From Methanobacteriota archaeon (GTDB lineage Archaea; Halobacteriota; Methanosarcinia; Methanosarcinales; Methanosarcinaceae): 17,888 nt of DNA. Within the stretch, counting starts at the first letter, position 1; every line of letters starts with the position of its first letter. Below are positions 1 through 8,660 of this stretch, one piece after another. The stretch spans positions 1 through 17,888 of the forward strand of contig JAUPKV010000232.1 in assembly GCA_030837265.1 (NCBI GenBank), written 5' to 3'. Below the pieces are notes generated by a model. The model was not told the DNA's origin, searched no databases, and saw only the letters and a program-made list of their open reading frames with translations. Position numbers and translations under genes: made by a program.

Positions 1-61
1 ATACGAGGGCTTTGATAGAATCGATGCCATAAAACTAATGAAAGGAAGCACTCACAAATGA
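1..61 (+). CDS. 3' end of an unrecognised gene
   Basis: An open frame enters from the left edge and ends at a TGA at 59-61. It gives the last 19 residues, ending in KLMKGSTHK, which is too little to identify a family. The stop overlaps the start of the next ORF as ATGA, an arrangement typical of translationally coupled genes. That overlap is the main reason to believe either frame is real. Confidence is low. Confidence 0.3.
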   Translation, partial: YEGFDRIDAIKLMKGSTHK

Positions 62-192
62 ACAACAGTGAAGATTGTCAGATAGATATTGTAGGGAATC
101 AAGATGGTTTAAATTCTAGTATCATTTTATCAGAAATTAAAAAAGTAGCAAAAGAGCTTTTTGAAAAAACCCACATGAAATTCTTCGAATAA
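58..192 (+). CDS. Short hypothetical ORF, 44 aa, coupled to the upstream gene
   Basis: This reading frame starts with ATG at 58, overlaps the previous stop by 4 nt (ATGA), and ends with TAA at 190-192. It has an acidic N-terminal part and a lysine- and glutamate-rich segment (SEIKKVAKELFEKTHMKFFE) that could be one amphipathic helix. I do not recognise a family. It lies directly before the noncoding flank of an IS110-type element, so it may be the start of a longer gene cut by insertion or decay. The coupled start is the only positive evidence. Confidence 0.35.
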   Translation: MNNSEDCQIDIVGNQDGLNSSIILSEIKKVAKELFEKTHMKFFE

Positions 193-409
193 CACGCCCA
201 AAAGATGAAAGTTTTTTTCCTTACCTTTTTTGTAATTTTGCTCCATCATTACCTTAGGACAGGAAGATTGTCTTTTATTTGGTTCTCTGAAACCGTGAAA
301 AAACTAATCAGCGAATTGCCATCGAAGGCCCAAATGTGACTTTGATCACGGATGCCAAATTGCCTTTGAGGTAATTCCACTGTCCATTGAAATGATGGAG
401 TAATGTAAA
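193..409 (+). other. Noncoding flank upstream of the IS110 transposase; candidate bridge-RNA region
   Basis: No convincing gene is visible in this stretch. Several short protein-like frames (for example one ending LSIEMME at 401-403 and one ending DAKLPLR near 372) are interrupted by stops and may be remnants of a disrupted gene. IS110-group elements are known to carry a long noncoding end next to the transposase start. That end encodes the bridge RNA which pairs with target and donor DNA. By position, this stretch would hold that end, but I could not draw the element boundary or an RNA fold by eye. Confidence 0.3.
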
Positions 410-1654
410 TTGGAAGGAGAAATAAACAAATCTTGCGGTTTAGATATTCACAAGCGTTTTTTGATTGCTACTATTCTCAGCAGATCCGGTGAAATACAGC
501 AACAACGTTTTGACAGAGATGATAATGGGATTTTAAACCTCAAAAATTGGGTGACATCGGAAAAATGTGAGGTTGTTGCATGTGAATCAACAAGTGACTT
601 TTGGGTTCCTATTTATGATTCATTGATAAATCATCTACCTGTTATAGTTGGTAATGCTCGCGACATGAAGGCATTTACACATAAAAAAACAGATAAGATA
701 GATTCAGAATTTATTGCAAAACTTGCATTGAACAAAATGGTTCAGCCTTCAAGAGTTTTTCCGAAGAATCATAGGGAATATAGGTCATACGTTCGACTTA
801 GACTAACCCTTGTGAGAAAAAGGACAGATATTAAAAATGAAGCTCATGCTATTCTCTCGTCTGAAATGCTGCATCTAAGTGATGTGTTGACAGACATTTT
901 TGGAAAAAATGGGAGAGCAATTCTATCCGGAATATCTTCAGGTAAAACTGTTGACTATATTATAGAATCACTTTCTCCAAACGTTAGGAAAAAAGGCTCT
1001 CAGATAAGAGAAATTCTGGACCGAGAAATATCTCAAAGCGCTGCAATAAGGCTTCAGATATGCCTGCACCTCATAAAACATTTTGACGATGAAATCAAAC
1101 TTTTAGAAAGAGAAATATTCAATTATGCTTATGGAAAACATAAACGTGACATGGAAATTTTAATGTCTGTTCCAGGAATTGGAGAAATTGGTGCGGCAAC
1201 TCTAATCGCTGAAATCAACAATTTTGATGATTTTTCTTCTGGAGATAAACTGGCTTCATGGCTTGGATTGGTTCCAAATGTGTATCAATCTGCGGATAAA
1301 TACCACAATGGAAGAATCACAAAGAGAGGATCAAAGGTAGCAAGGTGGATTCTGACTCAGATTGCCCAAGCAGCAGCAAGAAAGAAGAATAGCAAGTTAA
1401 AAGAGTTTTTTAACAGGAAAAAGAAATCAATTGGACATGCGAAAGCGATTATTGCATTAGCAAGGAAAATTGCAACAATAATATGGCATCTTGTCACAAA
1501 CGATGAAATGTACGAAGATGAAACTGGTTATGAAAAGGGCGAAATTCAAAAGAGGAAGATTGTTGAGACGGAGATATTTACGGTTGATGAACGTATCACG
1601 ATCATTAGTGGATTAATGGCAATTATGGGAAAGGAGGATAGAGGGAGCATGTGA
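410..1654 (+). CDS. IS110-family transposase (DEDD recombinase), intact
   Basis: This 414-residue protein has the length and layout of IS110 transposases. The N-terminal RuvC-like DEDD domain shows GLDIHK (about residues 11-16), an acidic CEST motif near residue 58, and KTDKIDSEF near residue 92. The C-terminal Transposase_20 domain begins at MSVPGIGEIGAATL and continues through LASWLGLVP and RITKRGSK to a helical tail. The enzyme acts through a site-specific recombinase-like reaction guided by RNA. The start is TTG at 410, with a GGAG ribosome-binding site at 397-400. No ATG is available in frame after the stop at 401-403. The frame is undamaged, so the element may still be mobile. Confidence 0.9.
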   Translation: MEGEINKSCGLDIHKRFLIATILSRSGEIQQQRFDRDDNGILNLKNWVTSEKCEVVACESTSDFWVPIYDSLINHLPVIVGNARDMKAFTHKKTDKIDSEFIAKLALNKMVQPSRVFPKNHREYRSYVRLRLTLVRKRTDIKNEAHAILSSEMLHLSDVLTDIFGKNGRAILSGISSGKTVDYIIESLSPNVRKKGSQIREILDREISQSAAIRLQICLHLIKHFDDEIKLLEREIFNYAYGKHKRDMEILMSVPGIGEIGAATLIAEINNFDDFSSGDKLASWLGLVPNVYQSADKYHNGRITKRGSKVARWILTQIAQAAARKKNSKLKEFFNRKKKSIGHAKAIIALARKIATIIWHLVTNDEMYEDETGYEKGEIQKRKIVETEIFTVDERITIISGLMAIMGKEDRGSM

Positions 1655-1990
1655 GGAATATTTCCTCATGTACTTTCATGCCAAATAATAATTATTCTGG
1701 ATAATCTTAAAGTTCACACATCAGAAGAAACTCAGGAATACCTGGCAACAGTTCCTGATAAATTTGAATTTGTTTTCACACCTAAACACGCTTCGTGGCT
1801 GAATATTATTGAAAGCTTTTTCAGTAAAATGGTGAGAGGTGTGTTGAGAGGAATAAGGGTAGACTCAATAAAAGAATTAAAAGAAAGAATAAGTCAATTT
1901 ATAAATCAGCTTAACGAAAAACCGGTTCTATTTACGTGGAGATATAAAATGGAAGAAATGGATGAAATGCCTGGTGGAATCACACTCTAA
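1655..1990 (+). pseudogene. 3' remnant of an IS630-type transposase (DDE_3 domain)
   Basis: From about 1688 the frame reads IIIILDNLKVH, then FTPKHASWLNIIESFF and an N-x-KPVLFTWRYK tail, ending in TAA at 1988-1990. This is the C-terminal half of an IS630/Tc1-type DDE_3 transposase: LDN contains the second catalytic Asp, and SWLNIIE contains the final catalytic Glu. The N-terminal helix-turn-helix and first catalytic Asp are missing. The frame happens to be the same as that of the IS110 transposase just upstream, separated by its TGA. The simplest reading is that IS110 inserted into, or beside a deletion of, an older IS630 copy. Confidence 0.8.
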
Positions 1991-2008
1991 AATGGAGTGA
2001 ATTAGGAA

Positions 2009-2205
2009 TCAATGTACTAGTTCCCTCATTCCGAAACTGATTTCAACCGCCCAGATATGTTTACACTTCATACCTCTCCATTTGTGGTCTGGGCAGTCAC
2101 ACTTCCATCCAATCTCTGTTTTTTCTACAAAATAAAAACCATTACCAGATTGTGATTTAACCCTGTATCGGGTTTCACTCATGCGTTTGATCGCGTCTTT
2201 TTTGT
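2009..2205 (-). pseudogene. Remnant of a transposase N-terminus with SWIM zinc finger
   Basis: On the minus strand an open stretch from about 2202 to the stop at 2009-2011 reads RYRVKSQSGNGFYFVE, then CDCPDHKWRGMKCKHIWAVE. CxC-(n)-CxH is the SWIM zinc-finger pattern. It occurs at the N-terminus of a transposase group common in Methanosarcina, upstream of the DDE domain. Only about 60 codons remain. A stop interrupts the frame upstream, and no catalytic domain follows, because the sequence runs straight into the IS630 remnant. I call it dead. An intact stand-alone SWIM protein starting at ATG 2182 (57 aa) is possible but less likely. Confidence 0.65.
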
Positions 2206-2273
2206 GCTATTTTGTCGTCTTTATTTTGCCTGACCAAATCAGCATTGTGTTTCATTATTCATGCCTCTAATCT

Positions 2274-2300
2274 ACCTATATATCTACCTATCAATAGGTA
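2274..2300 (+). promoter_or_regulatory. Repeated ACCTAT boxes and dyad upstream of the AbrB-like gene
   Basis: TCTACCTAT occurs twice, with ACCTAT at 2274-2279 and 2286-2291. The second copy forms a perfect dyad TACCTAT-CA-ATAGGTA at 2285-2300. A TA-rich stretch lies between the boxes and could act as the TATA element. AbrB-type proteins commonly bind their own promoters, so an autoregulatory operator is a reasonable inference. Confidence 0.4.
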
Positions 2301-2400
2301 TTAATCGTATACATTTTTTTTGATTTGTAGGTAAAAGATAAGGTATTAATTTTTACCAAAAATAATGTATAATATAATACCTAGAATATTACCTATGGGC

Positions 2401-2580
2401 ATGCAGACAGTAATAGCAAAGGCATCGAGTAAAAGCGATTCTTTAAGGACGACAGTTCCAGCAGGAATAGTAAAACAATTCAACCTAAAAGAAGGAGATA
2501 CATTAGAATGGAGTATTGAACCGAGGAAGAATAAGCTAATAATTGTTGTAACAGTGCTAAAAGAAGATGTAAATGAATAA
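2401..2580 (+). CDS. AbrB/SpoVT (swapped-hairpin) DNA-binding protein, small
   Basis: This protein of about 59 residues carries the swapped-hairpin AbrB signature: SDSLRTTVPAGIVKQFNL, then EGDTLEW and a beta strand KLIIVV. Such proteins bind DNA as dimers, either as transcription factors or as the antitoxin half of toxin-antitoxin pairs. In-frame ATGs exist at 2365, 2395 and 2401. I chose 2401 because the fold begins right after it and the preceding 12 residues look unrelated, but no Shine-Dalgarno sequence distinguishes them. The gene converges on the DUF2283/DUF4258 operon with 23 nt between stops. Dyads upstream suggest self-regulation. Confidence 0.75.
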   Translation: MQTVIAKASSKSDSLRTTVPAGIVKQFNLKEGDTLEWSIEPRKNKLIIVVTVLKEDVNE

Positions 2581-2603
2581 TGAAGCAAAATAATTAAGAT
2601 TTT

Positions 2604-2975
2604 TTAACAAACTAGTGCAGTTTGACCGGGTTGTAAGTTTACATCATTCAAACCGTATAAAATACTTACCGCTTCAGTAAGTTTATTTCTACTTTCAACA
2701 AATACGCTTATTTTTACTTCTATCTCTTTTTCTGAAATTTCAACATTTGCTTCTACAACTTTAATATCATTCCTCAATGCTATTTTTGATACCTTTAAAT
2801 GTTTAGAAGCATTAAGTAATTCCACACCTATGGGTACTCCATCCTCTCCGATATCTACTATTAAATCCCCCAAATCTATGGATATGTCGAATTTTGATTT
2901 ATTATTATTAAAGAAAAGACTATCATTCTCAAAATCGTAGTCCAAAACTCCATTCTCTCTGCATTGCCCATTCAT
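2604..2975 (-). CDS. DUF2283-like protein, putative antitoxin partner
   Basis: The N-terminal half shows the DUF2283 pattern: DYDFENDSLFF (about residues 12-22), a serine/aspartate stretch, LIVDIGEDGVPIGVELLNAS (about residues 38-57), and then a coiled tail. The family's usual length is 60-80 residues, so this 123-residue protein has a C-terminal extension of about 50 residues with no motif I recognise. The start ATG overlaps the stop of the upstream gene by 1 nt (TAATG) and has a good GGAGAGG ribosome-binding site, so the two are translationally coupled. DUF2283 genes are often paired with DUF4258 genes in archaea and bacteria, which suggests a toxin-antitoxin role. That role is an inference. 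Confidence 0.7.
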   Translation of the reverse strand: MNGQCRENGVLDYDFENDSLFFNNNKSKFDISIDLGDLIVDIGEDGVPIGVELLNASKHLKVSKIALRNDIKVVEANVEISEKEIEVKISVFVESRNKLTEAVSILYGLNDVNLQPGQTALVC

Positions 2976-3280
2976 TAATTACCTCTCCTTTTTGTTTCCT
3001 GTGGATAAACAGTTACAAGTTTAATTTTATGTACTCCTCTCCTTTTGCATGACAAAACTACAATTATATCATATTTGGGACTTATGTTATAGAACAATTT
3101 GTATCTACCATCATTTTGGAGCTTACAATATACAGGTTTTCTGGTTGACATTAAATTATAAAGCCCGGTTTTGTCTGGAACTTTATTTCCATATCTTTGT
3201 TTTAATCGAAAAAGAAAATGATTGTCTATTTCCAGATCATAATTTTTCGCATACGACATTACAATATCAACAATGTCCAA
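2975..3280 (-). CDS. DUF4258-like protein, putative RelE-fold toxin
   Basis: This small basic protein of about 100 residues has an N-terminal helix containing HFLFRLKQRYG, with His and Arg spaced as in DUF4258 and other BrnT/RelE-like small ribonucleases. Beta-rich segments follow (VYCKLQNDGRYKLFYN, YDIIVVLS) and a basic C-terminus. It is the first gene of a coupled pair with the DUF2283-like gene. The frame opens with TTG at 3280, preceded by a GAGG box. An ATG at 3259 would give 94 residues and is the alternative start. The toxin role is an inference from the pairing and residue pattern, and no activity can be read from the sequence. Confidence 0.65.
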   Translation of the reverse strand: MDIVDIVMSYAKNYDLEIDNHFLFRLKQRYGNKVPDKTGLYNLMSTRKPVYCKLQNDGRYKLFYNISPKYDIIVVLSCKRRGVHKIKLVTVYPQETKRRGN

Positions 3281-3610
3281 AGACTGCCCTCTAATTTCCT
3301 ATTTGAATATGGAAATTCGATAACTGACATTAAAACTTTTCGTTTTTACTTTTGTAGAAAAACTTAATTTTAAGTTAATTGTCAATGAACATTTAAATTA
3401 ATTTTATATTCTTTCAACTAATTATAACTTTCTAACTTTTTAATATAAAACCTATATAATTTAATCTGTATATATTCTATAAATATTATTTTCATCCTGT
3501 AATTTTAAATTTCTTGCACTAACTTTTCCCGAAAAACAGACGATTTGTTACAAGACCCTTAACTTTGTAAAAACTGACGTAGACGTTACAGAACCGACTA
3601 TCGATATCCT
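3281..3610. other. AT-rich intergenic stretch, no gene seen
   Basis: This is a very AT-rich gap between the end of anfO and the DUF4258-like gene, both on the minus strand. It must hold the promoter of the DUF4258/DUF2283 pair. The only clear structure is a 16-bp dyad, AACTTAA-TT-TTAAGTT, at 3361-3376, about 85 bp upstream of that gene. On the minus strand, T-runs near 3570 and 3530 lie just past the anfO stop and could serve as archaeal oligo-U terminators. No ORF with codon-like composition was found. Confidence 0.4.
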
Positions 3611-4270
3611 TTAAAGAGTTTGCACATGTACAATTCTGACGGTCTTTTTATTCGGCAACATATTCACAGTTTGATACTCAAGCCCTAAGGCAACTAAATC
3701 TTTATCAAACCACTTTGGAACATGACTGCAAATTACTTCCAGCCTGATGAACTCTCTTTTTTTCAGAAAAGGAATTAAAATCAGTTTTGAAGTCAATTGC
3801 GGATTCTTCAAAAGGATTTCCTCCATATTAAGATAGAAGTAACCTTCATTTATACCAGGTTCCAAAAATTGCATAATGTCAAATTTGAGGGTTTCTTCTT
3901 GCCGCTTCTCAATTACTTTAAGAATTTCTTCCTTGAAAGAATCAAGAATATTCAAAGTGCTATTTTCCACAAGGACGATTTCAAAGCCCGCGGCTTCAAA
4001 AATTCCGGGTGCTATCCCGGGGATTTCACTCGCAATTAATAGTTTTACATCATCAAGCTGCTTTATGGTATCAATCACAGTCATGCGTACTGTGGCAATA
4101 TCCTTCGCTTTACAAACTTTATTTTCAAAACGTTTCAAAAATTTCCATTTCTCGCCATCTGTTTCATATATTGCAATGAATCCCTGTTCAAATATTGAAT
4201 TCGTTTTCTGTTCATCGCTTTCTACAATGGCAATTTTCAAAATATGCTCTCTTTTCATGTCACATTTCAT
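3611..4270 (-). CDS. anfO: Fe-only nitrogenase accessory protein AnfO
   Basis: This 219-residue protein matches the AnfO family, which is found only with iron-only nitrogenase and is needed for full activity of that enzyme in bacteria. Recognisable parts are the N-terminal strand LKIAIVE, the FEQGFIAIYE segment, VRMTVIDTI, and the central LLIASEIPGIAPGIFEAAGF, followed by a C-terminal half ending in the HVQTL tail. The length fits the family (about 215-240). I used ATG 4270, which has a GGAA upstream; a second in-frame ATG at 4258 has no better signal. The gene follows anfK on the same strand but is set off by 223 nt, so it may be expressed partly on its own. No transmembrane segment is seen. 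Confidence 0.8.
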   Translation of the reverse strand: MKCDMKREHILKIAIVESDEQKTNSIFEQGFIAIYETDGEKWKFLKRFENKVCKAKDIATVRMTVIDTIKQLDDVKLLIASEIPGIAPGIFEAAGFEIVLVENSTLNILDSFKEEILKVIEKRQEETLKFDIMQFLEPGINEGYFYLNMEEILLKNPQLTSKLILIPFLKKREFIRLEVICSHVPKWFDKDLVALGLEYQTVNMLPNKKTVRIVHVQTL

Positions 4271-4394
4271 AATGATTCCAGCCGGCAGTTAAAAGACTTT
4301 ACTGACAGGATAATTGGCGGGGTTTGAACAAGCTATGTGGGATTATTCTAAAATCATAGAGATTATCTTTCATATGGCGTCTAATTATATTGAT

Positions 4395-4430
4395 TCTGCC
4401 AGGAACTGCAAATACTCGGAAACTGGCAGA
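4395..4430. repeat. Inverted repeat between anfK and anfO
   Basis: TCTGCCAG (4395-4402) and CTGGCAGA (4423-4430) form a perfect 8-bp dyad with a 20-nt loop in the 223-nt gap between anfK and anfO. On the transcript this could be a stabilising or processing hairpin, letting anfO be produced at a different level from anfDGK. The gap has no other clear feature. Confidence 0.4.
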
Positions 4431-4493
4431 GTCAACAAATCCCACTAAGACCTACAATACTTGATTACTCAAATCCTAAAGAATCAAATATTC

Positions 4494-5882
4494 TTACCAT
4501 ACGTTCAATAACCATTCTCTATCCTTTTTGTACTCCATGTCGGTAAACAGCGTGTTCGCCATCTGCTCGGCGAGCCAGATCGCTCCTGCATATCCGACGA
4601 CCGGATGGCGGTACAGTCCTGCACGATCGAAAGTGGGAAAACCAACACGTACCATAGGAATATTGTTATCGATGGCAGTCCACCGACCTTTGGAGTGGCC
4701 GAGGATGAGATCGAGTTCTACTTCCTTGTTTTTTATCCGTCTTTCCAGCTCCCACAGATCAGCATTCATAATTATCTCCATCTCGAAATCGACTTTTTCC
4801 CGAAATGCCTTGATACGGGGATCGTTCTTATAGGTCTGGTTATCATCGCCAAGAAGCAGGAGCACTGGCTTCATCTCCAGGTCCAGGCAGAATTCCGCAA
4901 GACCGATTACCAGATCCGGATTTCCGTAGATTGCGACCTTCTTGTCAGCGAAAAACATGTGTGAAAGATCAGTCAACGCATCGATGGCAATCCCCCGCTC
5001 GCGGACGAGTGATTCGGGAATTGGCTTTCCAGTCATTGTTTTTACGTTCTGCAGGAAGGTATCCGTGTTGCGAATGCCAATTGGAGTAGGCCCTATAATT
5101 GCAGGAACGTCGAATTTCTTTTTCAGAAATTCCGCAGCTTTTCCACCTTCATACCTGTTCAGAGCAATAGTCCCCAGAGCATCTGCCGTCCCGGTCAAGT
5201 CCTCAACAGTAGTGCTTCCGTGAGAGACCCCGCTTTTGTCCGGCATCAGGGGTGAATCGAAGTTTTCGATTTCGAAAAGGACTGTTGCATCCACACCCAT
5301 TTCCGATAGCAGATGCTTGAGAGCTGTCACATCCCCCGGGTTGACCCAGCCGGTAATTATATTGAGTTTTCCGGAAGGTTTGTCTTTTTTCGCAAGCGCA
5401 CTTACCAGGTCATGAACTGCTACATCGTATCCACTTACCATGCTTCCTTTAAAACTCGGAGCATGGATCGGAATAATATGGACTTCCCTATCGGAATACT
5501 TTTCTTTCAATAGTCCCTTTTTAAGCTTCCTGATGACACCATCTATATCGTCACCGATAATTTCCGTCGAACATGTTGTGATGATTGGTACGACTTTAAC
5601 ATGCGGATACCGCATCAGAAGCACATCGACTGCTTCTTCGATGCGTTTGAGAGCGCCGAAAACCGCAGCATCTTCGTGCACAGAAGAAGATGCAATCTCA
5701 AAGCTGTCCTTGAAATGCTGTGCAAACAGCATACGGACGAACATAACACATCCCTGTCCTCCATGAACGATCGCAATGCAATCTTTTATTCCTATGCTGG
5801 CATACTGCGCACCGCATGGCTGGCAAGTGAATATCGGGTTAATAGTGCCTCCCCGTTCTTTTTCTTTTAGTTCGCAAGACAT
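4494..5882 (-). CDS. anfK: Iron-only nitrogenase FeFe protein, beta subunit
   Basis: AnfK pairs with AnfD and AnfG to form the FeFe protein. It supplies half of the P-cluster, which relays electrons from the Fe protein to the FeFe cofactor. The three P-cluster cysteines are in place at residues 20 (TCQPCGAQ), 45 (HGGQGC) and 104 (TTCSTE). The serine-rich SSSVHED segment and the C-terminal [10 protein letters not shown] and DREWLLNVW are as expected. At 462 residues the protein is the normal AnfK/VnfK length, without the N-terminal extension of NifK. The start ATG has an AAAGGGG box and lies 15 nt after anfG. It closely resembles VnfK in this window; its position next to anfD and anfO decides the name. 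Confidence 0.95.
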   Translation of the reverse strand: MSCELKEKERGGTINPIFTCQPCGAQYASIGIKDCIAIVHGGQGCVMFVRMLFAQHFKDSFEIASSSVHEDAAVFGALKRIEEAVDVLLMRYPHVKVVPIITTCSTEIIGDDIDGVIRKLKKGLLKEKYSDREVHIIPIHAPSFKGSMVSGYDVAVHDLVSALAKKDKPSGKLNIITGWVNPGDVTALKHLLSEMGVDATVLFEIENFDSPLMPDKSGVSHGSTTVEDLTGTADALGTIALNRYEGGKAAEFLKKKFDVPAIIGPTPIGIRNTDTFLQNVKTMTGKPIPESLVRERGIAIDALTDLSHMFFADKKVAIYGNPDLVIGLAEFCLDLEMKPVLLLLGDDNQTYKNDPRIKAFREKVDFEMEIIMNADLWELERRIKNKEVELDLILGHSKGRWTAIDNNIPMVRVGFPTFDRAGLYRHPVVGYAGAIWLAEQMANTLFTDMEYKKDREWLLNVW

Positions 5883-5897
5883 AATATTCCCCTTTCC

Positions 5898-6247
5898 TTA
5901 GTAGAGCGGGTTAGTGAGTTCCTGGTTCAGTGACCCTGTAATAGTTAAGTAATCCATGCGGTCTTTAAGTCCCTGCATGAGCAGTCTGATATCCTTTTTG
6001 TCCATTCCGGCCAACCACGGAAACCGGCGTTTGAAATTCTTTGCCAGGTATGCAGCGTCCACCCAGTAGCATCTGTCCTCAGGGTTTTTTAATTCGACAG
6101 TCTCTTCGCACAGTAACTGCATCGTTATTGTAAGAATACCCTCGTTTTGTTTCTCCCTGTCCCAGGAGCGGGAATGAAACTGCCACAAGCACCATTTCAT
6201 AATAAAATCTACCATTTGCTCAATCCTGTCTTTCATAAGGTCTTCCA

Positions 6248-6248
<1 letters not shown>
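5898..6248 (-). CDS. anfG: Iron-only nitrogenase FeFe protein, delta subunit
   Basis: This 116-residue delta subunit exists only in V- and Fe-only nitrogenases. It binds AnfD on the outside of the DK half and is needed for cofactor insertion and stable activity. It contains the family signature CLWQFHSRSWDRE near residues 20-32 and a helical C-terminal part with KNFKRRFPWL. The frame is open further upstream within anfD. The ATG at 6248 is the right start because it overlaps the anfD stop by 1 nt (TAATG), has a GGGGGAG ribosome-binding site, and gives the usual length. It lies between anfD and anfK in one operon. Confidence 0.94.
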
Positions 6249-7855
<1,607 letters not shown>

Positions 7856-7865
7856 TTATCTGTTC

Positions 7866-8246
7866 CTAAAGAACAGCACTGTCGCCCTGCTCATCTGTTC
7901 GCACCCGAATAGCATTGTCGATCGGGCAGATGAAAATCTTCCCATCACCGATTTGGGAAGTTTTATTGACCTTAATGATTGTTTCGACAATTTGATCCAC
8001 GTCTTCATTACGGACAACTATGGACAGAAGACGTTTTGGAATATACTCCAGGTCCTTCATTCCGGCCAATCTACCCTGTACCAGAGCATTAGGACGAACA
8101 TCAATGTTGAGTTCGGTTGCTATGCCTCTTTGTTTACCTCGTCCAATTACCGGAATTGCAGTTATACTCGGAACACCAAGTCCCTCAAGGGCTTCTTTGG
8201 TAGGTACAACTTTTTTTGGACGGATGATTGCAATTATTTCTTTCAT
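7866..8246 (-). CDS. nifI2: Nitrogenase-associated PII-like regulator NifI2 (anf copy)
   Basis: This PII-family protein, with NifI1, binds and inhibits the dinitrogenase when ammonium is present; 2-oxoglutarate relieves the inhibition. It starts MKEIIAIIRPKK, has the GRGKQRGI turn followed by the long NifI2-type T-loop with GMKDLEYIPKRLL, and ends with SQIGDGKIFI and IRVRTDE. I chose ATG 8246, which has an AGGA box 9 nt upstream; a GTG at 8252 would add two residues. It is 126 residues and intact. Oddly, its normal partner gene nifI1, immediately upstream, is broken, so it could act only with NifI1 from elsewhere, such as the vnf copy. Confidence 0.92.
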   Translation of the reverse strand: MKEIIAIIRPKKVVPTKEALEGLGVPSITAIPVIGRGKQRGIATELNIDVRPNALVQGRLAGMKDLEYIPKRLLSIVVRNEDVDQIVETIIKVNKTSQIGDGKIFICPIDNAIRVRTDEQGDSAVL

Positions 8247-8257
8247 ATTCACATATC

Positions 8258-8480
8258 CTATAGGTCCTGAACACCAGTACGTATTGTATAAACGTCGTCA
8301 ACGGGAGTTACAAAAATATTACAATCTCCGTAATTACCCGTGTATGCTTTGAAATTGATAAGTTTTACAACTTCACCAACAAACTTAGCTCCTACAACTA
8401 GCATGACCATGGTTTTGGAAAGCTCATCATAGTGTACTGTTCCTACTATGATCCCTTTTTATAGCCCTGATAATTTTCAT
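8258..8480 (-). pseudogene. nifI1: nifI1 with an out-of-frame internal deletion
   Basis: A ribosome-binding site GGAGG and ATG at 8480 begin MKIIRAI, the usual NifI1 N-terminus (the vnf copy has MKMIRAI). After that codon the frame is wrong and soon reaches a stop. The rest of NifI1 resumes one frame over at 8458 as KGIIVGTVHYDELSKT and runs 66 codons to TAG at 8258-8260. It aligns without gaps to the last 66 residues of the intact copy at 10519-10836. The total is 223 nt against 318 nt there, so about 95 nt are gone, including the first helix and the start of the T-loop. The conserved GDGKIF has also become GDCNIF, suggesting relaxed selection. Confidence 0.85.
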
Positions 8481-8505
8481 ATGCAGCCTCCATTTTCCCC
8501 AAAAT

Positions 8506-8650
8506 ATCACTATAATATTTGAAAAAAATCTTGTTGTCGAAAAGAAACTCACGCAGAACACATGAAATATTTATTATTGATTCTACTTTTTCCAATCTCT
8601 TTTCCTTCCAACCTCCGTCTCTGCTTTTCTCTGTATTATGTAATTTCAAA
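8506..8650 (-). pseudogene. anfH: Probable decayed 3' end of anfH
   Basis: Upstream of the broken nifI1, where an intact cluster would have the Fe protein gene, only about 150 nt separate it from the promoter. In one minus-strand frame this stretch reads a stop-interrupted T-stop-YREKQ, then RRLEGKEIGK and NNKYFM. This lines up with the Fe-protein C-terminal pattern ([18 protein letters not shown], then EN-x-NFV in the plus-strand copy). The distance to the nifI1 start also matches. Identity is modest and needs frame changes, so this is an inference. What is certain is that no intact anfH lies on this side. A 70-codon frame at 8446-8658 overlaps it but looks fortuitous. Confidence 0.45.
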
Positions 8651-8660
8651 CATAACATAT

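Noticed and set aside
293..403. Protein-like frames before the IS110 transposase as a gene
   Set aside because: Each is short, interrupted by stops and in a different frame, and I recognise no family. They may be remnants but cannot be supported as a gene.
3049..3294. 81-codon plus-strand frame opposite the DUF4258-like gene
   Set aside because: It is antisense to a coupled gene with a ribosome-binding site downstream partner, and shows no domain.
8446..8658. 70-codon minus-strand frame between the anf promoter and nifI1
   Set aside because: It runs through the nifI1 start region in the wrong frame and ends inside the nifI1 remnant. It lacks a ribosome-binding site and its ATG overlaps the TATA box, so it is best explained as chance across decayed anfH and nifI1.
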